A model generated the notes under the pieces. That model was not told the DNA's origin. It was given only the letters and a program-made list of their open reading frames with translations, and searched no databases. The translations under genes and the position numbers were made by a program. Positions 14,511-20,490 of a stretch of 23,030 nucleotides of DNA are shown one piece after another. Every line of letters starts with the position of its first letter. The first letter of the stretch is position 1. The stretch covers positions 1 to 23,030 of the IMG/VR virus record IMGVR_UViG_3300045997_000225. One strand, 5' to 3'. The DNA is from a virus.

Positions 14511-14631
14511 CAAATCGCCACCGGGCGGCGTGGGTGGGGGTAGCCCCCCAGCCAACGCGCCGAGCACACAGAGCCCGTCCCCTGGAGGTGTTCTGCTCGG
14601 CCCCCCGGCAACCCGGTGGCACGAGTTTTTT
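14511..14631 (+). ncRNA. Structured intergenic element, copy 2
   Basis: Second copy of the element at 13151. The outer stem CCACCGGG (14518-14525) with CCCGGTGG (14612-14619) is kept exactly. An inner hairpin GGGGG-tag-CCCCC and a hairpin CCGAGC (about 14560) with GCTCGG (14595-14600) are also present, followed by CACGAG and six T. The middle differs in sequence from copy 1 but keeps hairpins at the same places, which suggests selection for structure. Confidence 0.55.
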
Positions 14632-14659
14632 GAATTAACCACAGAAAGTGAAATCGCAA

Positions 14660-14845
14660 ATGAACCCCGCATTCAAAGTCATCATCGGCGCAATCGTCGT
14701 CATTGTGTCCCTCGTCGTCGCTGAAGACCTTTACACCGCGCATCAGCGCAGCCAAGTCAACACCACGCTCAAAGGCCTCGACAAGGCCACGTGCGACGCC
14801 TGGAGGTCGATGGGCGTGCGCAACCACCCGACGTGCGACCGCTGA
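14660..14845 (+). CDS. Small single-pass membrane protein
   Basis: A 61-residue protein with one N-terminal membrane segment (FKVIIGAIVVIVSLVVAEDL, residues ~5-24) and a short soluble tail with two Cys (ATCDAWRSMG, HPTCDR), which probably faces the periplasm. The pattern could also be an uncleaved signal anchor. The ATG at 14660 follows AGAAAGTGA (14643). It is the last gene before promoter P2. The role is unknown; membrane-located phage small proteins are often involved in lysis or superinfection exclusion. Confidence 0.6.
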   Translation: MNPAFKVIIGAIVVIVSLVVAEDLYTAHQRSQVNTTLKGLDKATCDAWRSMGVRNHPTCDR

Positions 14846-14862
14846 CATTATCCTCAAACCCC

Positions 14863-14891
14863 TTGCCTTTTGGCGAAAATTCAGGGATAAT
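14863..14891 (+). promoter_or_regulatory. Rightward promoter P2 (methyltransferase operon)
   Basis: TTGCCT (14863-14868), a 17-base spacer containing TTGGCGAAAATT, and GATAAT (14886-14891). About 45 bases of leader with AGAAAG at 14913 precede the ATG at 14928. The core is identical to P3 from the CCTCAAACCCC upstream bases through the -10, but the downstream leader differs and lacks the hairpins. Confidence 0.8.
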
Positions 14892-14927
14892 TAGGGCTCC
14901 CAACCACCCCTTAGAAAGAAGTCAGAA

Positions 14928-16235
14928 ATGAAAAACGACACCCCAATCCGCTTGCTCCGAGAAGCTTCTCACAACCACAAGTACCGCGTTGTGGCGGGCT
15001 GCGACTGTGTGTACTGCGGCACCCCCGTCAAGGCTGTGAACCAAGGTTCTGCCGGAGACCATGTGCCGCCGCTGGCTGTGTTGGACGCAAACTTCGGCGT
15101 CGCTGTGGGCGACATGGAAACTGTTCCTTGCTGCTCAGAGTGCAACACACTGCTGGGCGCCATCCCGCTGGTCACCGTCGCGCAGCGCCGCGCGCACGTC
15201 CTCGCCGTCCGTCCTCTCGTCGGCAAGACAGAAGCCCAGATCATCGCGGGCGCCATGTACAACGCCAACATCAATGAAGGCTTCAAACGTGGCGAAGGTC
15301 AAGTCGACACGCCGGACGTGGTCGCAGGACAGATCCTAGACAAGTTGCAACTGCTAGGTTCTTTTTGTGACCCTGCCTGCGGAGACGGCTCTTTCGTGCG
15401 CATGCAAATCCGTCGGCTGGTGGAGGCTGGCGTAGACAACGCGTGGATCGAAGCGAACGTGCGCGGCTACGACAACGACGTAGAGATGGCCGCAGAAGCT
15501 GTGCGACGGCTGCGTCGCGAATTTCCAAGTCTGGATGGCAAGGCGATCTTCAAACAACAGGACATCTTCACAATGAAAGACCACTTCACCACCATCATTA
15601 TGAACCCGCCTTGGAACTTGAAGACGGGCGGCAAGACGGTCGAGCGCAACACCTGGCGCAAGTTTGCCGACGCGGCGCTGAAGCTCGCCGAGACGGTCGT
15701 CGTTGTGGCGCCAATGAGCGCGCGGCAAGCCGGCAAAAGGGTGCTTGTCGAAGCTGTCCGGTTCGAAGGTGTCGAGCACGACGGCTGCGCGGTTGTTTGG
15801 TCGGAGGACGCGGCGCAGGACTTCAGCGCTTTCCCGAAGTTTGATTTGCACTTTCTGTCTCAAGTCGTCGGCGGCGACGCGGTGATGTCTGAAAAGGGCA
15901 AGCGAGACATACATTCCGTGGAGCTTGAGAATTGGCGCGGCGGCGCTCCTTACTGGGCAACACCAAGAGCTGCCGCGACTTACAAGGTGGGCGAGCCAAA
16001 AGGGTTGTTTCGGCTCAACGCTTCTGGAAAGCACGAATTTGCCTGGTCCAAGTCTCTCCGTCCGGGGAACGTGGCCTATGGCGAGCAGGCTGAGTTCGAG
16101 CGGTTCTGCGCCTATGCGTCGTCTGAAGCCGGTGTGCGTGACTTGAGGGCGCTTGCAGACAGAGCGAACATGGGATTTATAAATCTCAACAAGGCCACCC
16201 TCAACGCCGCGTTCTCCAGCCGGGTGACGAAATGA
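14928..16235 (+). CDS. HNH nuclease-N6-adenine methyltransferase fusion (gene A)
   Basis: A 435-residue protein with two joined parts. Residues ~20-80 form an HNH-like zinc domain: CVYC (27-30), GDHVPPLA with the Asp44-His45 pair, and CSECN (69-73). Residues ~125-435 form an N6-adenine DNA methyltransferase in the usual gamma-like motif order: motif X (TPDVV, 128-132), AdoMet-binding motif I (DPACGDGS, 148-155), motif II (YDND, 181-184), Asp212 of motif III, and catalytic motif IV NPPW (226-229). Codons for residues 223-306 are part of a 253-bp perfect repeat found again in gene B. The ATG has AGAAAG upstream. The stop overlaps the gene B start by 4 bases. It may methylate phage DNA and, if the HNH part is active, cut unmodified DNA. 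Confidence 0.85.
   Translation: MKNDTPIRLLREASHNHKYRVVAGCDCVYCGTPVKAVNQGSAGDHVPPLAVLDANFGVAVGDMETVPCCSECNTLLGAIPLVTVAQRRAHVLAVRPLVGKTEAQIIAGAMYNANINEGFKRGEGQVDTPDVVAGQILDKLQLLGSFCDPACGDGSFVRMQIRRLVEAGVDNAWIEANVRGYDNDVEMAAEAVRRLRREFPSLDGKAIFKQQDIFTMKDHFTTIIMNPPWNLKTGGKTVERNTWRKFADAALKLAETVVVVAPMSARQAGKRVLVEAVRFEGVEHDGCAVVWSEDAAQDFSAFPKFDLHFLSQVVGGDAVMSEKGKRDIHSVELENWRGGAPYWATPRAAATYKVGEPKGLFRLNASGKHEFAWSKSLRPGNVAYGEQAEFERFCAYASSEAGVRDLRALADRANMGFINLNKATLNAAFSSRVTK
15593..15845 (+). repeat. 253-bp direct repeat, copy 1 (inside gene A)
   Basis: By base-by-base reading this is identical to 16243-16495, with an offset of 650. It covers motif IV NPPW through the FPKFD codons. The frames of the two genes correspond, so recombination between copies would join gene A to the gene B end in frame. 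Confidence 0.97.
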
Positions 16236-16882
16236 TGTCGGTCATCATTATGAACCCGCCTTGGAACTTGAAGACGGGCGGCAAGACGGTCGAGCGCAAC
16301 ACCTGGCGCAAGTTTGCCGACGCGGCGCTGAAGCTCGCCGAGACGGTCGTCGTTGTGGCGCCAATGAGCGCGCGGCAAGCCGGCAAAAGGGTGCTTGTCG
16401 AAGCTGTCCGGTTCGAAGGTGTCGAGCACGACGGCTGCGCGGTTGTTTGGTCGGAGGACGCGGCGCAGGACTTCAGCGCTTTCCCGAAGTTTGATGTGGC
16501 GATTGATCTGTTCAAAGACGGCAAATCAATCCGTTCTGACGACAAGAAGTCGGCCACCACAACCGTCGCTGTGCACAACTGGTCTGGCGCGCGTTTCTGG
16601 GCGACGCCGAGCTACGCCGAGCGTTGTGGCGTCAACGAAGCCAAGCTGATGCTCCGGCTCAAGGCAGCGGGCAATCACGACGCAGAATTCGGCAAAGGGC
16701 TCCGCGCAATGTGTTACGTCGTCACAGGCCCAGACGCAAAAGCGTTTCACGCCTACACAGAAACGCCAGAAGGGCTCGCGGCTTTGATTGAGTTGTCCGG
16801 CGGCAAGAACGGCGGCTTTCTGAACCCGAAGCCTGCTGTGCTCAACGCCGCATTTTCCGCGCGCCACAAGGAACCAAAATGA
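16232..16882 (+). CDS. Catalytic half of an adenine methyltransferase (gene B)
   Basis: A 216-residue protein that begins at the catalytic motif: MMSVIIMNPPWNLK, so NPPW lies at residues 8-11. It has no AdoMet-binding motif I. Residues 5-88 are encoded by DNA identical to part of gene A. The rest is a diverged relative of the gene A C-terminus: HNWSGARFWATP matches ENWRGGAPYWATP, and VLNAAFSARHKE matches TLNAAFSSRVTK. It overlaps gene A by ATGA and gene C by ATGA, so all three should be translated together. Alone it cannot bind AdoMet in the normal way. It may pair with the product of gene C, which supplies motifs X to III, or with gene A. Confidence 0.85.
   Translation: MMSVIIMNPPWNLKTGGKTVERNTWRKFADAALKLAETVVVVAPMSARQAGKRVLVEAVRFEGVEHDGCAVVWSEDAAQDFSAFPKFDVAIDLFKDGKSIRSDDKKSATTTVAVHNWSGARFWATPSYAERCGVNEAKLMLRLKAAGNHDAEFGKGLRAMCYVVTGPDAKAFHAYTETPEGLAALIELSGGKNGGFLNPKPAVLNAAFSARHKEPK
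16243..16495 (+). repeat. 253-bp direct repeat, copy 2 (inside gene B)
   Basis: Identical to 15593-15845. The sequence diverges abruptly at both edges: before the shared CATCATTA, and after TTGAT. Confidence 0.97.
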
Positions 16883-17241
16883 GCACTCACAACGACGCCG
16901 CCCGCGACGCAAAGTACCGCGACCCGTCGGTCGGTTCCGTTCACACGCCCATGGCTATGAGCCGCGAGATTGTCGCCGCAATGGACGCCGCGCTCTTCGC
17001 TCCGGGCAAGACGTTCCTCGACCCTGCGTGCGGCTCAGGCAATTTGCTGGTGGCCGTAGCCGAGCGGCGGCTGAGCCTAGGGGTGACCCCCAGCGACGTC
17101 GCCGCCACGACATTCGGCGTCGACATCAATGCCGAGGCCGTGTCGGAAGCGCTCGACCGGCTGAGCCTGCTCCTAGGCGAGGAAAACCGCTCGACAATGG
17201 CGGCGAACTTTGATGTGCGGGACTGGCTGACAACCAATTAA
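16879..17241 (+). CDS. AdoMet-binding half of an adenine methyltransferase (gene C)
   Basis: A 120-residue protein with the N-terminal half of an N6-adenine methyltransferase: motif X (VHTPMAMSREIV, 21-32), motif I (FLDPACGSGNLL, 46-57), motif II (TTFGVDIN, 77-84), and a motif III-like FDVRDWL (111-117). It stops three residues later, exactly where the NPPW motif should follow. The missing part is what gene B encodes, and gene B lies upstream, so the two halves are in reversed order. The stop TAA is clean and promoter P3 follows after 15 bases. It is a diverged relative of the gene A N-terminal half without the HNH part. It is probably a subunit of a split enzyme; decay is the alternative, but intact frames and ATGA coupling argue against it. 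Confidence 0.85.
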   Translation: MSTHNDAARDAKYRDPSVGSVHTPMAMSREIVAAMDAALFAPGKTFLDPACGSGNLLVAVAERRLSLGVTPSDVAATTFGVDINAEAVSEALDRLSLLLGEENRSTMAANFDVRDWLTTN

Positions 17242-17256
17242 TTTCCCTCAAACCCC

Positions 17257-17285
17257 TTGCCTTTTGGCGAAAATTCAGGGATAAT
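17257..17285 (+). promoter_or_regulatory. Rightward promoter P3
   Basis: TTGCCT (17257-17262), a 17-base spacer with TTGGCGAAAATT, and GATAAT (17280-17285). Transcription should begin near 17291. Confidence 0.8.
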
Positions 17286-17290
17286 TAAAT

Positions 17291-17316
17291 CCCCTTCGGG
17301 GGGCGGGAAAAACCCC
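17291..17316 (+). promoter_or_regulatory. 5' leader hairpins of P3 transcript
   Basis: CCCCTTCGGGG (17291-17301) forms a UUCG tetraloop hairpin right at the predicted transcript start. It is followed by GGG (17305-17307), AAAAA, CCCC, a short second hairpin. No T-run follows, so these are not terminators; 5' end protection or a leader switch is possible. Confidence 0.6.
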
Positions 17317-17343
17317 TTCAACAACCTAGAAAGTGAGCGAGAA

Positions 17344-17628
17344 ATGAAACTGGAATTTGTCTCTGTGGCGCAAGCGACGCCGCTGGATTACGAGGATGTG
17401 CTTGTCGCGGTCTCCGTGCCTGCGCTGGGCACAGAGGTGCGCTTTGAAGTTGCGTTTTACGAATGCACCGCGCAGCGTTGGATGCGCGCAGCGCGCGGCA
17501 CCTATGAAGTGCTGGACCATGTGTTGCTGGACCCGGAAGTCGCGTCCGCAGGCAACGCGCGCGCCCCAGCGACCGTCGTGGGCTGGGCCGAGTTGCCCGG
17601 TGTGACTGCGGAAGAACTGTTCAACTGA
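17344..17628 (+). CDS. Small protein, unknown function
   Basis: A 94-residue acidic protein, unknown. It is strand-rich (MKLEFVSVAQATPLDYED, LVAVSVPALGTEVRFEVAFY) and then has MRAARGTYEVLDHVLLDPE and a VVGWAELPGVTAEELF end. No metal or membrane motif is visible. The ATG at 17344 follows AGAAAGTGA (17328). It is the first gene after P3 and its leader hairpins, so it is probably strongly expressed. Confidence 0.65.
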   Translation: MKLEFVSVAQATPLDYEDVLVAVSVPALGTEVRFEVAFYECTAQRWMRAARGTYEVLDHVLLDPEVASAGNARAPATVVGWAELPGVTAEELFN

Positions 17629-17646
17629 AACAACCAAGGAACAACC

Positions 17647-17754
17647 ATGCTAGCAATCATCGCCTTCATCCTGCTGGGAATGTGGCTCGGCTTTTGGCCG
17701 GCACTCGGCATCACAGTGGCCTTCGTCGTCGTCGTGGCGATGATGGACGCCTAA
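17647..17754 (+). CDS. Tiny membrane peptide
   Basis: A 35-residue peptide that is almost entirely hydrophobic: MLAIIAFILLGMWLGFWPAL, then ITVAFVVVVAMMDA. It could form a hairpin of two short membrane segments around the FWP turn. AAGGA lies 6 bases upstream of the ATG, and the gene fills the gap between its neighbours, with the next leader after it. It resembles the size of small phage membrane peptides and of toxin-like peptides, but no family can be named. Confidence 0.55.
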   Translation: MLAIIAFILLGMWLGFWPALGITVAFVVVVAMMDA

Positions 17755-17786
17755 CCCGTCAACCAACCAAGAAAGTGAAATCAAAA

Positions 17787-18455
17787 ATGTCCGACGACAA
17801 AGACCCGCGCCCCACCGCGCAAGACGTTGTGCTCGTGGAGCCCTTCGAAACCCACGCCATCGGGCGCGCAGCCTACGGCACAGTGCGTGCCAGAGTGTTC
17901 GGCTACTGGTCACGCGACCCCATCAGCATCACCATCCAGCGCAACTGGTGTCGCGACCCTGAGTGGAGCGGCGAGTGGCGCGTGTCGTTGTCGCACAGCT
18001 CCGGTGGCCGCGACACCTCTGAAGTCGCCGACGACCTGCAAGCCGCGCGCAACCTCGCGGAAGGTCTGTGCGAGCTGGCGGACGTCGGGCAGTACCTGCT
18101 GTCGCGCTCCGCAGACTTGGAAGCCGCCTACCAAGAGCGCGTCGCTGAAGACAGAGCCGAGCGCGAGCGCGCCGACGCCGCGCAGCAAGCCGCCTTCGAC
18201 GCAGACGAGCCGCTCGGCGAGCCGCGAGCGACAGAGCTGCTGCGCTCAGCCGTGGCGCGCGGCAAGACGACCGAGATTGCTGTGTACGCGCGCGGCTCCG
18301 GCAGCGCAGAACACGGGGCTGTTTGCATCGGCCCCAGCGGCAAGGCCACGTACAAGCGCAACTTCCGTGTCGTGTCTCGTGCCGCCATGGTCGTTTGGCT
18401 TGCGACCGCGAGTCACTCCACAAAGCTCGTCGAGGAAGAAGGTGCCACATGCTGA
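17787..18455 (+). CDS. Protein of unknown function with helical core
   Basis: A 222-residue protein. The first ~85 residues are strand-rich with several Trp (VFGYWSRDPISITIQRNW, WSGEWRVSLSHSS). Residues ~95-150 form a long charged helix (LEAAYQERVAEDRAERERAD) likely to be coiled coil. The end has a strand-rich region (TTEIAVYARGSGSAEHGAVC, KRNFRVVSRAAMVVWL). The ATG at 17787 has AGAAAGTGA at 17770. Its last 7 bases overlap the next gene. No family recognised. Confidence 0.7.
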   Translation: MSDDKDPRPTAQDVVLVEPFETHAIGRAAYGTVRARVFGYWSRDPISITIQRNWCRDPEWSGEWRVSLSHSSGGRDTSEVADDLQAARNLAEGLCELADVGQYLLSRSADLEAAYQERVAEDRAERERADAAQQAAFDADEPLGEPRATELLRSAVARGKTTEIAVYARGSGSAEHGAVCIGPSGKATYKRNFRVVSRAAMVVWLATASHSTKLVEEEGATC

Positions 18456-18952
18456 AGTCTGTCCCCATCGAGCGCATGCAAGTGCTGCGCCGCCTGATCA
18501 AGAACGCCACACAACGTCGCCGCCGCACTGCGGCCATCCACGCGGTGGTGCTGACCAACCAGGATCTGTTCCGTGGCGCCACGCGGCCAGAGCAATTTGC
18601 CCTTTGCGCCGCGCTCGGCATTCAGCGCAGCTACACAACCGAGATCGCCAAGATGTTGGCCATGACGGATTTCCTGAAGACGCGCGCGGTGCCCGCTGCG
18701 CCGCTCACGCTGGAGGCCATCCGCGATGAGATCGCCTCGGCCCAGGATGGCCATAGAACCGCCGCGCTGCATGGGTTGGCCTTCTCCTACCCGGACGTGA
18801 TTCAGGCAAACACCCTGGAGCACGCCTGCCGCGTGCTGGGCATCGGACAGAGCTACGTTGTTGAGCTGGCCAAGATGTGTGCGCTGGCGCAGTATATGAG
18901 CGCAGACCCCCACCACCCCGGAGCGGCGGATTTTTTGATCAACCAACCATGA
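18449..18952 (+). CDS. Protein with internal tandem duplication, unknown function
   Basis: A 167-residue protein built from two similar halves. Residues ~10-76 (RTAAIHAVVLTNQDLF, LGIQRSYTTEIAKMLAM) and ~88-150 (RTAALHGLAFSYPDVI, LGIGQSYVVELAKMCAL) align with shared RTAA(I/L)H, LGI.(R/Q)SY and E(I/L)AKM. Each half is helical and the LGI...SY..E segment resembles a helix-turn-helix, so it may bind DNA with two HTH units; this is a guess. The last 17 residues (SADPHHPGAADFLINQP) are encoded by the intergenic GC-rich/T-run repeat, so the original stop was probably lost and the frame runs through the module. The ATG overlaps the previous gene, with GAAGAAG as a weak ribosome site. Confidence 0.7.
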   Translation: MLKSVPIERMQVLRRLIKNATQRRRRTAAIHAVVLTNQDLFRGATRPEQFALCAALGIQRSYTTEIAKMLAMTDFLKTRAVPAAPLTLEAIRDEIASAQDGHRTAALHGLAFSYPDVIQANTLEHACRVLGIGQSYVVELAKMCALAQYMSADPHHPGAADFLINQP

Positions 18953-18964
18953 AATGAAACTACA

Positions 18965-19288
18965 ATGAAAAACGCAACACTCAAGAAGTACGCGCTGAGC
19001 ATGATCTGCTACGAAGACTTGCTGTCCCACGTTGTGCCGTACGCGATGCGCCTTTGGCACGACGACGCGGCAGGCGTGGCGTGCACAATGACGATGGACG
19101 CGGGCGTCTTGACGCTGGGGCTGTACGAGGAAAAGCCCGACGGAGCCTTCGTCACGTGCATCAGCTGCACCTCGACAGACGGGTCTTTCATGGCCCTGCC
19201 GCAAACGCTGAGCATGATGGAGGCAACGGTCGACATTGGCCGCGCGCTGCAATTCCTGCAAGAACGTGTCCCAGCAAAACAGAGCTGA
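18965..19288 (+). CDS. Small protein, unknown function
   Basis: A 107-residue protein, unknown. It has a helix at the start (LKKYALSMICYEDLLSHVVPYA), then a strand-rich middle with three Cys (AGVACTMTMDAGVLTLGLY, FVTCISCTSTDG), and a C-terminal helix (ATVDIGRALQFLQERVP). The ATG at 18965 lies 12 bases after the preceding stop, with a degraded ribosome site (ATGAAATGAAAC instead of AGAAAGTGA). An AT-rich tract and promoter P4 follow. Confidence 0.65.
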   Translation: MKNATLKKYALSMICYEDLLSHVVPYAMRLWHDDAAGVACTMTMDAGVLTLGLYEEKPDGAFVTCISCTSTDGSFMALPQTLSMMEATVDIGRALQFLQERVPAKQS

Positions 19289-19305
19289 AATATTTTTTAA
19301 AACCA

Positions 19306-19334
19306 TTGCTTTTTGGCGAAAATTAAGCGATAAT
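19306..19334 (+). promoter_or_regulatory. Rightward promoter P4
   Basis: TTGCTT (19306-19311), a 17-base spacer with TTGGCGAAAATTA, and GATAAT (19329-19334). AT-rich bases directly upstream (AAATATTTTTTAAAA) resemble an UP element. The start is expected near 19341. Confidence 0.8.
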
Positions 19335-19340
19335 CAAACT

Positions 19341-19367
19341 CCCTTCGGGGCGGCGGAGAAATCCGCC
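19341..19367 (+). promoter_or_regulatory. 5' leader hairpins of P4 transcript
   Basis: CCCTTCGGGG (19341-19350) is a UUCG hairpin at the predicted transcript start. GGCGGA-GAAA-TCCGCC (19352-19367) is a perfect 6-bp hairpin with a GNRA tetraloop. There is no T-run after it. The arrangement matches P3 but with different stem sequences. Confidence 0.65.
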
Positions 19368-19395
19368 GAACAACCAACCTTTTAGAAAGTGTATC

Positions 19396-20175
19396 ATGAC
19401 CCCCATCGCAATGTCCCGTGACGCCATCCGCAAAGTCGCTCCCGCTGTGTTCGCCACGCGAGCTTCGTTTGCCACCACCCAGCGCTACAACTTCTTCAGC
19501 ACCGAGCAGGCGCTGGATGTGTTGGAAGACGCAGGCTACGTCGTCGTCCGCGCTCAGCAAGACAAGGCGCGGCTGCGCGACCCACGCTTCGTGCGGCATG
19601 CGCTCACGCTGCGTCACGCAGACGAGGTCGCTATGACGAAGGTCGGCGACACCATCGCTGAGATCATCCTCGTCAACAGCCACAACACCCGCACGAAGCT
19701 GACGCTGCGCGCAGGGCTGTTCCGGCTGATTTGCTCCAACGGCATGGTTGTCGGAGACCCTGCCGTCTCGGAAGCAATCAGCCACGCGGGCACCGCCGCG
19801 GCAGAGGTGCTGGACAGGGTGCGGAAAGCCGCTGCGCTCACGCACAAGGTGAACGCCACCGTCGAGGCCTGGAAGAACATCGAGCTGACGGAAAGCCGCC
19901 AGATTGACTTTGCAAAGGCGGCGGCTGAGTTGCGCTTCGGGGAGCGGGCTGCGTCGTACGAGCCTGTGCAATTGCTGCAGCTGCGCCGCCCCGAAGACGA
20001 AGGCCGGTCGCTGTGGCGCGTGTTCAACCGCGTCCAGGAAAACACCGTCGCGCGCTCCCTGATCGGCATGAATGCACTCAACCGCGCAGTGCAGAGCCGC
20101 CCGCTGACGGACATCGGCTCGCGCGTCAAGTACAACGAGGAGTTGTGGCAGCTGGCGGAGACCTTTGCCAGCTGA
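19396..20175 (+). CDS. DUF932-family phage/plasmid-like protein
   Basis: A 259-residue protein of the DUF932 family, common in phages and plasmids; the function is not established. Family features visible: a start with YNFFSTEQALDVLEDAGY, the central block EIILVNSHNTRTKLTLRAGL followed by FRLICSNGMVVG (the hallmark N-S-H and R...CSNG), and RSLWRVFNRVQENTVA near the end with a closing NEELWQLAE. The length suits the shorter family members. The ATG at 19396 follows AGAAAGTG (19384). It is first after P4 and probably well expressed. The downstream GC-rich hairpin (ACCGCC..GCGCGGTGC, about 20190-20212, then TTTTT) may be a weak terminator. Confidence 0.88.
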   Translation: MTPIAMSRDAIRKVAPAVFATRASFATTQRYNFFSTEQALDVLEDAGYVVVRAQQDKARLRDPRFVRHALTLRHADEVAMTKVGDTIAEIILVNSHNTRTKLTLRAGLFRLICSNGMVVGDPAVSEAISHAGTAAAEVLDRVRKAAALTHKVNATVEAWKNIELTESRQIDFAKAAAELRFGERAASYEPVQLLQLRRPEDEGRSLWRVFNRVQENTVARSLIGMNALNRAVQSRPLTDIGSRVKYNEELWQLAETFAS

Positions 20176-20189
20176 TCTTTTGCAACCAA

Positions 20190-20217
20190 CCGCACCGCCG
20201 CCGCGCGGTGCTTTTTC
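20190..20217 (+). terminator. Possible terminator after DUF932 gene
   Basis: GCACCGC pairs with GCGGTGC with CGCC(G)C in the loop region, followed by TTTTTC. It is moderate in strength and lies 15 bases after the stop; downstream genes have no other visible promoter, so read-through must occur. Confidence 0.6.
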
Positions 20218-20235
20218 ACACACGGAGGAACAAAC

Positions 20236-20490
20236 ATGAAGTCCAATGCCGGCAGGCCGGTCATTTTGCAAGATCACGACGAGGTACGCATCGGGAGCAA
20301 TCCCGACAAGACGCTCCAACGCGTCAGTGTGCGCCGCGCCATCGTGGATTTTGTCGTCGACAAGGGTGGGCGCGCCACCGTCGGCGACATCAACAAGAAG
20401 TTCAAGTTCGAATGTCGCACGCGGATCATGTCCTTGATCAAGGTCGGGTGGCTGCAAGTGAGCGACAAGGAGGAGGCAGCATGCCAATAA
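20236..20490 (+). CDS. Small winged-helix-like DNA-binding protein
   Basis: An 84-residue basic protein. Residues ~28-75 fit a winged-helix pattern: VRRAIVDFVVDKGG (helix 1), ATVGDINKKFKFECRTRIMS (helix-turn-helix), LIKVGWLQV (wing). It may regulate phage or host genes. The ATG at 20236 has GGAGG 8 bases upstream. It overlaps the next gene by 10 bases; its end contains the AAGGAGGAGG ribosome site of that gene, suggesting coupled translation. Confidence 0.65.
   Translation: MKSNAGRPVILQDHDEVRIGSNPDKTLQRVSVRRAIVDFVVDKGGRATVGDINKKFKFECRTRIMSLIKVGWLQVSDKEEAACQ

Noticed and set aside
15593-16495. Diversity-generating retroelement
   Set aside because: The repeats are identical with no A-directed changes, and no reverse transcriptase gene is present.
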